Shown: piece after piece, positions 31,389 to 40,162 of the stretch
Numbering within the stretch: position 1 is the first letter of the stretch
How the letters are laid out: every line of letters begins with the position of its first letter
Assembly (NCBI RefSeq): GCF_017942085.1
Contig: NZ_JAGKSP010000002.1
Location: 930,001 to 994,000 of the forward strand
Reading direction: 5' to 3'
Origin: Paenibacillus lignilyticus
GTDB lineage: Bacteria > Bacillota > Bacilli > Paenibacillales > Paenibacillaceae
Length of the DNA stretch: 64,000 bases
Translations under genes and position numbers: made by a program
The notes under the pieces: model-generated
Seen by the model: the letters and a program-made list of their open reading frames with translations, nothing else
Told to the model about the DNA's origin: nothing
The model's database searches: none

Positions 31389-32402
31389 CTACCAAATATC
31401 CACGATAGGAACGTTATTCTCCAACCGAACTTTACTCTCGGCAATCCAATCCTTAAACCACTGATTATCCGAGCTGCTGAACGTTTCATCCCCGTCATAA
31501 TTGCGAAACGCCCCGATGTACACGATCAATTCTCTCAGCATGAGGAATAACGGAATCTGCTTCAGATCCTGCTCGCTTAAAGTGTTTTCAAGACTATAGC
31601 CTTTCATAAAAGAACGCATAAATCGGCGAGCCTGATCCTCTCTTAACGCCCGTCCGTCATCGCCTCCATAGACATAAACCAGATAGTACAACTGGATCGC
31701 GATATCTTCAACAAACCAGCTGTACTGCGCTTCGTCAAAATCAAATAACGTAATCCGCCCATCCCCGTCCATGACAAAATTACCGACGCCCATATCCCCA
31801 TGAATAAGTCCATAAGCATCCCGATCCGTTGGCAGCTGGTTTAGCTTCTCTACCATCATGCTGTAATTGTCTTTCACGCGTTGATGTGTCGGAGGAAGGA
31901 GATCGATGTCCTTCAAGTAATCGTTCTGACGCCATTCCAACCTACAGATGCTGCTGTCCTCAGGCTTATACTTCTTCGATAGAGCATGCATGTTACCCGT
32001 GATGCGTCCGAGAGCTTCATACAATGCGTCGTCATCCAGACACGCCGGATAATTCGCCTTCTGCCCATGAGCTTTCTCGAACGAAACCGCAGTAAAGAAC
32101 ATTTCTGCCGTCACAATGACTTCGGCCCATTCGCCGGCTGCAGACGGAATCGGCATCGAAGCTGATATCCCGTGGCTCACCAGATATTGAATCCATTCCA
32201 GCTCTGCCTTAACCGCACCGACCGTCCGACGGCTTCCCGGCGTTATTCGCAGAATACAAGCGCGGCCATTGCGCTCGTACTCGTATACAAAGTTTTGAAA
32301 TCCACCGATTAAAGTGACCTCGTCGCTGCTAAGCCCATATCTCTCCGCCGCAAGGGCAAGGACGCCATGACGATGAAAGAGGTCCGTAATGATATGTTCC
32401 AC
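31389..32402 (-). CDS. APH-family phosphotransferase (homoserine-kinase-II-like)
   Basis: 337 residues. Seen: ACILRITPGSRR (ATP lysine region), catalytic loop GLIHGDMGVGNFVMDGDG, metal-binding ITLFDFDEAQYSWFVEDIAI and a helical C-terminus. This loop type is shared with YtmP, SrkA/RdoA and choline/homoserine kinases rather than with proven resistance enzymes. I chose GTG 32400-32402, eight bases after GGGGG; the TTG at 32408 is too close. It follows the StrB-like kinase gene by 41 bp. Confidence 0.85.
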   Translation of the reverse strand: MEHIITDLFHRHGVLALAAERYGLSSDEVTLIGGFQNFVYEYERNGRACILRITPGSRRTVGAVKAELEWIQYLVSHGISASMPIPSAAGEWAEVIVTAEMFFTAVSFEKAHGQKANYPACLDDDALYEALGRITGNMHALSKKYKPEDSSICRLEWRQNDYLKDIDLLPPTHQRVKDNYSMMVEKLNQLPTDRDAYGLIHGDMGVGNFVMDGDGRITLFDFDEAQYSWFVEDIAIQLYYLVYVYGGDDGRALREDQARRFMRSFMKGYSLENTLSEQDLKQIPLFLMLRELIVYIGAFRNYDGDETFSSSDNQWFKDWIAESKVRLENNVPIVDIW

Positions 32403-32443
32403 AACCAATTCCCCCTAACCTGAACCTGCATTCAAGTAAGCCA

Positions 32444-33361
32444 TCAACCATTCATGATCGATTCTGCAAAAGCAACCGGTTTGATCAGCTCCCAATATTC
32501 CTCAGCTGTCGCACCATCCTCCATGCTCCAGCATGAGCTCATGGCCGTCTCGACGAAGAGGCATTGCTTTAAGATGGTGCTCGGAATGCCCAGCTTCTTC
32601 TCCAATACGGCGATAATCTCGCTGATTTTCGCATAACCTGCTTCCGAATAATCATCATCAAATTCATTTAAGATAAACCGCGGAACATCAAACACAGGAT
32701 CGCCTATTACGCCCTTCGGATCAATAATGCGATAGATACCATCCTGTCCCAGCAAAATATTATCGTGGTGGAAGTCGCCATGCAGCAGCATTTGCCCTGT
32801 ATACGCCTCAGATAGGGTTAGGCAGATCGCTTCCGCTCGCTTCATATAGGCTGCTAATTCACTGCAATCCTGACGTTTGGCCATGTAGTCGGTTATTTTA
32901 CGGACCCAGTCTACGTAAGTTGGGTATTGCGCTGCGTTATCGACCGATATGTGCAAGCCTTTGAACAACGAGCTGAATACATCCAATCTTGCCGCAAGCG
33001 AGGTCACTTCCCTTAGCGGATTTCCCGGCTTAACGCACGCTTCAAGCAGCACGCCCCGAACGACGTCCGCATCAAAAACATGGCAGAAACGTCTGCCATC
33101 ATACCGGAGCAAGGTGTTATATTCCGTGTTTATCTCTGCGGAAGAAATTCTCCCTATCTTCAGTACCGCGCTTCCGAATCTAGCAGATTCACATTTAAAT
33201 ACCAGATTCGCAGAGTAGGAAGGGATGAGCCGAAGCTCGCTCAGCGACCATTGTTCGGCAAAGGTATCGAGATCCCTCAATACCTTCTCATAGAACGCTT
33301 GCCCAAACTGCTTCACGATTTGTTCGATTTCATTTTGACGGAACTGATAATGCTTGCTCAT
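32444..33361 (-). CDS. Aminoglycoside 6-phosphotransferase / hydroxyurea-type kinase
   Basis: 305 residues of the APH(6)/StrB-hydroxyurea phosphotransferase family (PF04655 type). Seen: SANLVFKCESARFGSAVLKI, LLHGDFHHDNILLGQDG and the very characteristic RIIDPKGVIGDPVFDVPRFI. StrB-family enzymes phosphorylate streptomycin; chromosomal members may act on other aminocyclitols. It is in tandem with another APH-fold kinase (31389). Confidence 0.9.
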   Translation of the reverse strand: MSKHYQFRQNEIEQIVKQFGQAFYEKVLRDLDTFAEQWSLSELRLIPSYSANLVFKCESARFGSAVLKIGRISSAEINTEYNTLLRYDGRRFCHVFDADVVRGVLLEACVKPGNPLREVTSLAARLDVFSSLFKGLHISVDNAAQYPTYVDWVRKITDYMAKRQDCSELAAYMKRAEAICLTLSEAYTGQMLLHGDFHHDNILLGQDGIYRIIDPKGVIGDPVFDVPRFILNEFDDDYSEAGYAKISEIIAVLEKKLGIPSTILKQCLFVETAMSSCWSMEDGATAEEYWELIKPVAFAESIMNG

Positions 33362-33391
33362 CGTTAGGCTTCTCCTCCACTTAGCTCGGTT

Positions 33392-34987
33392 CTACTCCGT
33401 TACATGTATTGTATAACGCTCAGGTTCCCATACCGTAGTCCAACCAAAGGCCGAACCAAGCTCGCGGACAGGTGCCAGCAATTCCCCTCTTACATTGTAT
33501 ACTTCCTTGCCCACGGCGATAGACTGCCCATTCTTATAAATTCCGCCCGTTTCTTCCGTATGAAAGGCGAATTCCTTGCCATCCTTGAGAGCAACCGCTA
33601 TTTTGTCCGTTGGGTTCCACGTCATTCGATAGCCAAGCGCCTCCATAATCCCTCTAACCGAGGCATACACGGTCCCATCAATCTGCATCGACCACATGGC
33701 AATTTGCTTCCCGTTCACCGCCACGCGAGGGGCTTCCAATACGGGTTCATATTTTGTAACCGAGAATGTCCCCCATGAATACGGTTCATAGGAGTAAGGC
33801 GGAACGCCGAAGCCTTCCTCTCCTCCCCATGCACCTAGCAGCCCACGTCCAATCTGACCCTCTCCGTTTAACCCAGCCCCCCATAATGTACCATCCTTCT
33901 TAATGAGAAAAGAAGTCCGAAAGCCGCTGACAACCTTCACTGCCTGCTGATGCGCCAGCTTCACGGGATGATCAAACCGATGCGGCTGCAAACCGTCTCC
34001 AATCTGGCGGTAAGAGTTATTACCCCATACCCATACGTGGTCAAGCTCATCGAGCGCCAAACATTGCAAATAACTGCAAGACAGCTCCTCTATCGATTGG
34101 AGCTCCGGGATCTGCTCCAGATGGATCGGCCCTTCCAACGGATCTTTGCTTCTACCCAGCACGCCGCCGTAATTATCGCCAAACGACCATACTGTACCGT
34201 CCGAACGCAGCAGTAAAGTAGCACTCCCCGAACTTGAAATCGCCTTGATATGATCAAGCTTATCAAATAATCTCGGTTTCGTAACGACAGCTTGTTTCCC
34301 GGTCTGGTAATAATACCAATACGGCGATCCCCAATACCAAAGCTTGCCATTCTTGTCGATTGCGAAGGCTGTAATGCCATCGCTATGTATGGCTGTAATT
34401 GGAGGCAAACCCGCTACTAGAGCCGGTGCGGCAAGGGTTTTGACTTGTCCATTCCCTAATTCGCCATACTCGTTGCTTCCCCATGCCCAGACCGTCCCAT
34501 CCTTCTTCAGCGCGAACGCAGCATTATAACCGAATTGAATATCTTCCACGTCTTGCAGTCCTTCAATTTGTTTGGGAACACTCGTGAATAGCGTATTATT
34601 GGATGAATAAGTTACACCGTCGAAAGTGCCATAACGTAAATACCCCAGCATCCATGCCGTCCCATCTTTCTTTACGACAGCAGCCGTATCCGCATAGGCG
34701 GAAGAATACGTAATGGACTCCACGTCCGATAATCCCGGAACTTGAACGGCGGCCGTTGTCAGGCGCGTCGTCAGGTTGCCTCCCCATGCCCAGACCGTAC
34801 CGTCATTCTTCAGCGCAAGCGTGCTTGCGTATCCTGCAGCAACTTGTTTGACGTTCGTAATCCCTTTTCCTCCAAAAGCCATCGGCTGCTCCTGCAAGCT
34901 TTCCGCCGAAGCGCCTACCGGAATCATGAAACCAGCCATACTAACGAGCAAGATCAGCTTTAGTAAACGTGAATGTCTCACTTCCAC
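33392..34987 (-). CDS. Secreted RCC1-repeat protein with copper-amine-oxidase stalk domain
   Basis: 531 residues. Signal peptide LLKLILLVSMAGFMIPVGASA. Residues about 40-400 are seven or so RCC1-type beta-propeller blades (GYASTLALKNDGTVWAWG, YNAAFALKKDGTVWAWGSNEYGELG, SATLLLRSDGTVWSFGDN and others); about 410-530 is the Cu_amine_oxidN1 stalk domain (VNGKQIAMWSM...RGIMEALGYRMTWNP, ELLAPVRELGSAFGWTTVWE). Such proteins sit on the cell surface of Paenibacillus; ligand unknown. Followed by about 30 bp to the StrB-like gene, with no clear functional tie. Confidence 0.88.
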   Translation of the reverse strand: MEVRHSRLLKLILLVSMAGFMIPVGASAESLQEQPMAFGGKGITNVKQVAAGYASTLALKNDGTVWAWGGNLTTRLTTAAVQVPGLSDVESITYSSAYADTAAVVKKDGTAWMLGYLRYGTFDGVTYSSNNTLFTSVPKQIEGLQDVEDIQFGYNAAFALKKDGTVWAWGSNEYGELGNGQVKTLAAPALVAGLPPITAIHSDGITAFAIDKNGKLWYWGSPYWYYYQTGKQAVVTKPRLFDKLDHIKAISSSGSATLLLRSDGTVWSFGDNYGGVLGRSKDPLEGPIHLEQIPELQSIEELSCSYLQCLALDELDHVWVWGNNSYRQIGDGLQPHRFDHPVKLAHQQAVKVVSGFRTSFLIKKDGTLWGAGLNGEGQIGRGLLGAWGGEEGFGVPPYSYEPYSWGTFSVTKYEPVLEAPRVAVNGKQIAMWSMQIDGTVYASVRGIMEALGYRMTWNPTDKIAVALKDGKEFAFHTEETGGIYKNGQSIAVGKEVYNVRGELLAPVRELGSAFGWTTVWEPERYTIHVTE

Positions 34988-35062
34988 TCCACCCCAGTAC
35001 CATGAATTAGGATATCTTCATAGATCTTAGACGTTTACGTTCCAAAAAGGTTACTGGACGGT

Positions 35063-35089
35063 GAAAAAGACCGCCATAACCGGCGGCCT
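35063..35089 (-). terminator. Rho-independent terminator
   Basis: Minus-strand AGGCCGCC/GGCGGTCT stem (35068-35089) followed by five T (35064-35068), 13 bp after the stop of the anti-sigma gene. Confidence 0.8.
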
Positions 35090-35101
35090 ATCAACGATGG
35101 T

Positions 35102-36445
35102 TTACTTCATTCTCAGCTTAATATCCCCTTCGATTCGTGTTGGATAATCAACGATAGTGAGCGTCAACGGGCTCTGATATTTCGCCTTCTTAATGAAATA
35201 TTGGAACTCATCGCCGGACGATCCCGTCATACCCGATTCAAACGATTTTCCGGATGCATCCTTGAATCTCATGTCTAGGATGTTGTATTGACGGTGCTCA
35301 TCAAGCGGATTATCGTTTGTCAGTTTAAAGACAAGTATGCGCTGACCATCCTCCTTGCTGGTGCCGACATCTATTAAAGTAAGGTGGCCGTCCGGGCTTG
35401 AAAGCAGCTTCTTCTGATCCGGATCCACTTGAATCTCCAGCTTGTTTTTGTCCAATGCCCGAATGCTATTTGCCCGCAGATACAGCCGGTCCGGCTTGCG
35501 GAAATAGTTGCTTTGGAAATAAAGAATTTGCCTGTTCTCGTCAATGGTCGAACCGGATACGCCGTTATTGATCGTCCCGAACGTTTCGCCGTGTTCATCC
35601 TCGATCCGGATATCGTCAAAGTAGAACAGTTTCTTCGTGTTCGCCGGATCGTAGGCGACCTCCAGCCCAATCCGAGTAGGATAAACGGTCATTGTCCCAA
35701 AGGTAATACGCTGACCTTCCACGGTAACGGTTTTGTTGATCGCGTAGGTTTCCTTCAAGCCTTCGAACTTGGCTTTATCTATAGGAATCGCGAACTGCCA
35801 AAACGGCAGGCCAGCGACCGCCTTCTCATCCTTACCGACCTTAAGCTCCAGTCGGAGAATATCCGGAACTTCCGCTCCATTATGGAAATTAAAATCGACC
35901 GTGCCTTGCTTGCTAACCCACTCTTCACTGAAATCGGAAGAACCATGCGAGATGGACATCTGCTCTTTCGTCGCCAGATCGACCTTCTGAAGATTCACGA
36001 CCCGCTTTCTTCCGTCCATATTCGTCAAGGTGTAGAAGACGATCACCCTCGATTCATCAGCAAGCACGCCATCCACTGTCACCTTGATTCCATCATGTTC
36101 TTCGGATAGGCCGACCGGTTGCATGAAATCATTTTCGATTGCAAGCTCCAGCCCTTTGTCATCATTAATCAGCTCAACAAGTGACCGAAGTCCGGGAAGA
36201 TCACCCACATAGGCCGCAACAACCGGCGAGAAACGCACGGAAGCAACCATGATCAGAAGCAGCAGACATGCTGTGTATGAAGCAAATCTGGTTACTGTAC
36301 GGCGCCTTCTGCGTTGCCGGCCAACCCGCATGCCATTCCTAATCCGTTCCTCGACCGTCGAAGGAACGACAATCTGATTAATCTGTTCCTTCATCGCCTC
36401 CAATTGAGGCCAATCCTGCTCGTTCGAATCACGAAACTCATTCAT
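35102..36445 (-). CDS. Anti-sigma factor-like membrane protein (DUF4179)
   Basis: 447 residues: cytoplasmic N-terminus with EQINQIVVPSTVEERIRNGM and a very basic patch (RQRRRRR), one helix (FASYTACLLLLIMVASV), then the DUF4179 region VVAAYVGDLPGLRSLVELIN and a large extracellular beta-rich domain. The N-terminal part should hold the partner sigma factor at the membrane. The ATG at 36443-36445 lies inside the end of the sigma gene (8-bp overlap), so they are translationally coupled. Confidence 0.85.
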   Translation of the reverse strand: MNEFRDSNEQDWPQLEAMKEQINQIVVPSTVEERIRNGMRVGRQRRRRRTVTRFASYTACLLLLIMVASVRFSPVVAAYVGDLPGLRSLVELINDDKGLELAIENDFMQPVGLSEEHDGIKVTVDGVLADESRVIVFYTLTNMDGRKRVVNLQKVDLATKEQMSISHGSSDFSEEWVSKQGTVDFNFHNGAEVPDILRLELKVGKDEKAVAGLPFWQFAIPIDKAKFEGLKETYAINKTVTVEGQRITFGTMTVYPTRIGLEVAYDPANTKKLFYFDDIRIEDEHGETFGTINNGVSGSTIDENRQILYFQSNYFRKPDRLYLRANSIRALDKNKLEIQVDPDQKKLLSSPDGHLTLIDVGTSKEDGQRILVFKLTNDNPLDEHRQYNILDMRFKDASGKSFESGMTGSSGDEFQYFIKKAKYQSPLTLTIVDYPTRIEGDIKLRMK

Positions 36446-36977
36446 GGGGCTCACCGTCCTTCTCCAGCCGCTGCCGCAGTCCGCCGAGTGCTTTGTGCAG
36501 CCAAGTTTTAATCGTACCTTCCGGTTTCCTTAACGTTCTGGCGATTTCGGTAATCGTCAGATCATGATAATATTTCAGTTCAATAACGGTGCGATAGTTG
36601 GCATCCAGCCGTTCCACCGCGGATTCCAGCACGACTCTCTCCAGCAAAGCCGATTCACCGCTCGCCACATGCTGCTCCCCGGCGCCTGTTGCCACCTGCT
36701 GTTTCTCATTCCGGCGCGCCTGTCTCTTGGCTTCGTCCACGCAATAGTTCATCAGAATGCGAATCAGCCAGCTGCCAAAATAACCGGGTTCCTTCAATTT
36801 GTGTATCTGCATGTACGCCCGGCAGGTCACCTCTTGCACCGCTTCAAGCGCATCGTTCTCATTCTTCAAATACGAATACGCAATCCGGTACATTTTATCC
36901 TTGTGTCGCGTAATGAGGCTGTAGAAGGCCGCATCGTCACCGCGCTTAGCTGCAAGGGCCAGCAATTCATCCTCCAT
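36438..36977 (-). CDS. ECF RNA polymerase sigma factor
   Basis: 179 residues: region 2 FYSLITRHKDKMYRIAYSYL with the DALEAVQEVTCRAYMQIHKL helix, a linker, and region 4 LDANYRTVIELKYYHDLTIT, EIARTLRKPEGTIKTWLHKA. It belongs to the SigV/SigM/SigI-like ECF type used with DUF4179 anti-sigma proteins. AGGAGAGG precedes the ATG. A candidate self-regulated promoter lies at 37015-37043. Confidence 0.93.
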   Translation of the reverse strand: MEDELLALAAKRGDDAAFYSLITRHKDKMYRIAYSYLKNENDALEAVQEVTCRAYMQIHKLKEPGYFGSWLIRILMNYCVDEAKRQARRNEKQQVATGAGEQHVASGESALLERVVLESAVERLDANYRTVIELKYYHDLTITEIARTLRKPEGTIKTWLHKALGGLRQRLEKDGEPHE

Positions 36978-37014
36978 GCGTTTCCCTCTCCTGCCATTTT
37001 GCTTCTTCTATTAG

Positions 37015-37043
37015 TTAGACTCTGCAGAACGGCAAACGGTTTT
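37015..37043 (-). promoter_or_regulatory. Candidate ECF-type promoter (autoregulation)
   Basis: Minus strand AAAACC (37038-37043), 17-bp spacer, GTCTAA (37015-37020), about 40 bp upstream of the sigma gene. This is similar to ECF promoters (AAC box, CGTC box), though the -10 has GTCT without the leading C. Confidence 0.3.
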
Positions 37044-37075
37044 GGTCCATTCCAAATTCACGGATATAAATGATA

Positions 37076-37097
37076 AAAGGCTGCCTGGTCGGCAGCC
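37076..37097 (-). terminator. Rho-independent terminator
   Basis: GGCTGCC/GGCAGCC stem (37079-37085 / 37091-37097) followed by TTTTATC on the minus strand. It closes the methyltransferase gene that ends at 37115. Confidence 0.75.
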
Positions 37098-37114
37098 CTC
37101 CTCGTCATGATCAA

Positions 37115-37930
37115 CTATTCGTTCTTTCTGCCCACGTACATGAAATGTTCAGCTAAACTCAATAGCTCCTCGCGTTCGCATACTTGCTCCGCCAAGTCCA
37201 GCCAAGCCGATACCACTTCGGGCGGCTGCGTCAGAAGCTCCGGTTCACGCAGATACAGGAAGCTTTCGCAGTTGATGATATGCAGTTTCTCTAGCTGGAA
37301 GGCTTCAAAGAATGGCGCTACATCCCGGGGACGGATGTAATAATTGTCCGTGAATCCATGTCCGGCAAAATTCGCGTCCTTAATCATCATATGAAGCTCA
37401 GCTCTGCGATCATCTGCCAGGATAAATGCCGGGTTCCGGATCAAGTAATCCCAGACGAAGGAGTAAGATGAAACAAAGGAGACGAATAAGACACCGTTTG
37501 GCTTTAGCTTCTTGAGGCATTCCTGAATGGTCGCAGCTCGATCCTTCTCTTCTTTCAGATGATACATCGGCCCCATGCACAGCACATGATCAAATTGCTC
37601 GTCCGCTATGCCCGATAAGTCGCGGCTGTCTACACATAGCCCCTCAAGCGGCAGCTCGAGCTCCTTTGCTTTATTTAGCGCAAAGTTCACATTGTTCGGC
37701 GACAGATCTGCCAGCGTCACCTCGCAGCCAAGCGCCGACAGATGAAGAGCATACCTGCCCGGACCGCCTCCAAGATCGAGTACTCTGTCCCCCGGCTTGA
37801 TATAGCGGTTCATATAACGTTTGCTTAGCTCAAACTCCACCTTGTGCCGTTCGAGCCGACTCCATTCGTACTGCACCGTATCATCGTAGAATTTGCGAAC
37901 AATCTCCATATCATTGTCCTTGTCATCCAT
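37115..37930 (-). CDS. SAM-dependent methyltransferase, class I
   Basis: 271 residues. Motif I VLDLGGGPGRYALHLSALGC, then EVTLADLSPNNVNFA, DEQFDHVLCMGPMYHLKEEK and LKPNGVLFVSFVSS. The start VRKFYDDTVQYEWSRLERHK is typical of a family seen next to regulators and GNATs in Bacillales. ATG 37928-37930 has GAGGAG upstream. Single gene with its own terminator; substrate unknown. Confidence 0.87.
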   Translation of the reverse strand: MDDKDNDMEIVRKFYDDTVQYEWSRLERHKVEFELSKRYMNRYIKPGDRVLDLGGGPGRYALHLSALGCEVTLADLSPNNVNFALNKAKELELPLEGLCVDSRDLSGIADEQFDHVLCMGPMYHLKEEKDRAATIQECLKKLKPNGVLFVSFVSSYSFVWDYLIRNPAFILADDRRAELHMMIKDANFAGHGFTDNYYIRPRDVAPFFEAFQLEKLHIINCESFLYLREPELLTQPPEVVSAWLDLAEQVCEREELLSLAEHFMYVGRKNE

Positions 37931-38111
37931 AGGAACACTCCTCATCGTCGAACAAACTCATTTGGACTGAATCCGCAGCAGACGGTTGATAATAGGGCAT
38001 TTCGGTGGATATCCCGTGCAGGGAGCAGGCTTCCCGGAAGCGGAGCTCCGTAGTCATGACGCCAAGCTTATTTCTTCTTGTTTCTGGGAAGTGGGTATCA
38101 TTTCAATCTGC

Positions 38112-38828
38112 TTATTTCACGAGCTTCCAAGCCTTCTCGGAATAGACCAACCAAGCGTTATATTCCGTTATTCCATCTCGCAAGCCATAGATTTTGTCCA
38201 TATCCGTGAAGTGGCCAACCGCTGTAAGGGGGATCTTATATTCGGCTGCATCCTTGATCGCTTTGGATAAGTCGATGAATAATCCATCTCGGGTAGATTC
38301 CAATAGTGCTGTTGCGATGTCCTTCGGAATAGCCTCGAACTTTCTACCTGTTAACTTCCGAAGCTTCTCTGCGATAACGTTAGCCAAAAGCATTTCATAA
38401 TCGTGCAGATCCGTTACATAGAGCTTGTTAAACCAGCCATCATCATGAGCATAATAGGCGAATCTCGCTTTTGGCACTTGATGCAAAGGTCTAGCCAGAT
38501 GCCCGAAGAATAATAATTCCGCTATTTGATCGTTGCTTAATGCATCTAAATCCTCTTCTTTCGCAAGATCCACCCAACAAAAATCCCCATACCCATAAAC
38601 ATCATCCTCAATCAGCTCATCCAGCTCTTCCCGTGTCACATAATCGAATCGCGTGCGCGGATTCCATTGCGCATTCGAGAATTGATGCTGGAGCAGAATC
38701 AGGTTCTCCGGTTTGGGAAACACGCCTATCATAAACTCATGAAACTCTATCCCATACGAGTAGAAGCAGTTATTCGGATGCATGTGGCTGACATAGATGA
38801 TGTCTCTGATTGTCTTCTTTTTCTTCAT
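38112..38828 (-). CDS. Hypothetical protein conserved in Bacillales
   Basis: 238 residues, soluble, no signal. It starts KKKKTIRDIIYVSHMHPNNC and contains GYGDFCWVDLAKEEDLDALS, RFAYYAHDDGWFNKLYVTDL and GRKFEAIPKDIATALL. It is one of a set of Firmicutes proteins of unknown role; some databases carry a misleading 'oxalate:formate antiporter' label, which cannot be right because there are no membrane helices. GGGAAAG precedes the ATG. Confidence 0.6.
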   Translation of the reverse strand: MKKKKTIRDIIYVSHMHPNNCFYSYGIEFHEFMIGVFPKPENLILLQHQFSNAQWNPRTRFDYVTREELDELIEDDVYGYGDFCWVDLAKEEDLDALSNDQIAELLFFGHLARPLHQVPKARFAYYAHDDGWFNKLYVTDLHDYEMLLANVIAEKLRKLTGRKFEAIPKDIATALLESTRDGLFIDLSKAIKDAAEYKIPLTAVGHFTDMDKIYGLRDGITEYNAWLVYSEKAWKLVK

Positions 38829-38995
38829 GGCATGCTTTCCCTTCAGAGCAACTTCTTGAATACGACTCTATTACCGCCTCGACCATCATAGTTCATATAA
38901 ACAGGAACACCATTGTTCTTGCTGCTCGATCACCCGTATCAAACATACTTCTTATCCGCAAACGATCACCCCGCTAAAAGCTTACTCATAAAACC

Positions 38996-39892
38996 TTAGA
39001 GAAATAATGCCCGCTGCGCAAGCCAAAGATCCAGATCAGCCGATCCTTGCACGCCTAACAGCCGATAGAAATAACGATAGACAGTGCGATAATCAGTTAT
39101 GTCGGGAGGGGCGAGGACAGTGGCATAACCTTCGAGGAAAGGAATGGCTGCTCGCTCATCAAGCACATACTCCAACCCGACAAAATCAAGTTCGCGCGGG
39201 CCTACCGCATAAGCTTCAACATCTACTACCGCGGACAACATCCCCTCATGAATGAGGAACTGCGACGAATCCAGATCTATAAAAATAGGACAGAAATGAG
39301 CGGGTACCGAAAGAACGTCCAGTGCATGAAGCATCGCACCAAGCTGCGCCTTTATCTTCGGATCATTTGTACAATCAAGCTCAACGAGCTGCTTCATAGT
39401 GCGAGCTAAGTGAGTATGGAAGGATTCCGACCGTCCGATTGGATCCCCGGCAAGGTTGCCAAAATAGTCGCATCGCTGCGCGTGCACGCGAGCCAACCAG
39501 ACGCCTAACTGATGCAGAAGGGCGTCGGATTGCGTAGCGAACGACCCGAATGCCTGCCCGTTCATTTTCTCGACGACGAGGTACTCTCTGCCCTCAATGA
39601 GCTGATGCTTATGTATTCGCGGTGCCGGGATATCCGCAAGCGTACCCAGCATTGCGGCGTTCGCCGCGAAGTGCTGCATACTTCTGGGATCAATCCCGAA
39701 TAAATCGTAACACCCCCACCAAAACTCATGGGTCGGCGCTTCCTTCAATCTGGATGAACGTACGACACATTCCCCTGCCGCGGTCTTCACCAGCCAAACA
39801 TCGCTCGCATGCCCGGAATAACCGGGATCAAGAACCGTAATTTGATCAATGGGATCATCAAAAAGCTGCTGCAGCCGATGGTCTGTTGTCAT
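38996..39892 (-). CDS. APH-fold protein with an altered catalytic loop
   Basis: 298 residues from ATG 39890-39892, which has GAGGAGG upstream; the frame is open to 40027 but that extension is only the translated GAGAGT repeats. The protein follows the aminoglycoside-phosphotransferase fold (GHASDVWLVKTAAGECVVRS, YLVVEKMNGQAFGSF, WLARVHAQRCDYFGNLAGD, VVDVEAYAVGPRELDFV). In the position of the usual HGD-x4-N loop it has FIDLDSSQFLI: the Asp is kept but His and Asn are replaced by Phe and Gln. It may be catalytically odd or inactive. Substrate unknown. Confidence 0.7.
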   Translation of the reverse strand: MTTDHRLQQLFDDPIDQITVLDPGYSGHASDVWLVKTAAGECVVRSSRLKEAPTHEFWWGCYDLFGIDPRSMQHFAANAAMLGTLADIPAPRIHKHQLIEGREYLVVEKMNGQAFGSFATQSDALLHQLGVWLARVHAQRCDYFGNLAGDPIGRSESFHTHLARTMKQLVELDCTNDPKIKAQLGAMLHALDVLSVPAHFCPIFIDLDSSQFLIHEGMLSAVVDVEAYAVGPRELDFVGLEYVLDERAAIPFLEGYATVLAPPDITDYRTVYRYFYRLLGVQGSADLDLWLAQRALFL

Positions 39893-39936
39893 AGCTGAAC
39901 CTCCTCGGTAGATGGAATTTGGCGTTTTCGCTGCTG

Positions 39937-40010
39937 AGAGTTCGATTCTGGTACTCTCAGCCGGAACTTTCGGCGATTTCGCCGCTGAGAGTTCCATTTG
40001 TGAACTCTCA
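39937..40010. repeat. Pair of GAGAGT palindromes, 51-bp period (locus 2)
   Basis: Two 23-bp palindromes GAGAGT-N11-ACTCTC (39937-39959 and 39988-40010), 51 bp apart, each within a longer GCTGAGAGT...ACTCTCAGC stem and preceded by GGCG-N-TTTCGC. Same family as 30611-30684. Confidence 0.75.
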
Positions 40011-40090
40011 GCGGTAGCGGAGAGCAAAATTACCGCTAACAGCAGCCCGAAAGAGCAATTTCACTCTGGTTTCGGCGATTGTGCCACATC

Positions 40091-40162
40091 TTAAGCGCTA
40101 TATCCGCTTATGTGCCCCGCTTCGACCTCTTCTTGCTGACGTAAGCGGTATATCCGCCTATT
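40091..40162. repeat. Direct repeat pair, 50-bp period
   Basis: TTAAGCGCTATATCCGCTTA at 40091 recurs as GTAAGCGGTATATCCGCCTA at 40141, exactly 50 bp later. Each unit is close to palindromic around TATA. It directly follows the GAGAGT pair and reaches the stop codon of the SUMF1-domain gene. Confidence 0.7.

Noticed and set aside
39893..40027. N-terminal extension of the APH-like protein
   Set aside because: It only translates the GAGAGT palindromes; a perfect GAGGAGG precedes ATG 39892.
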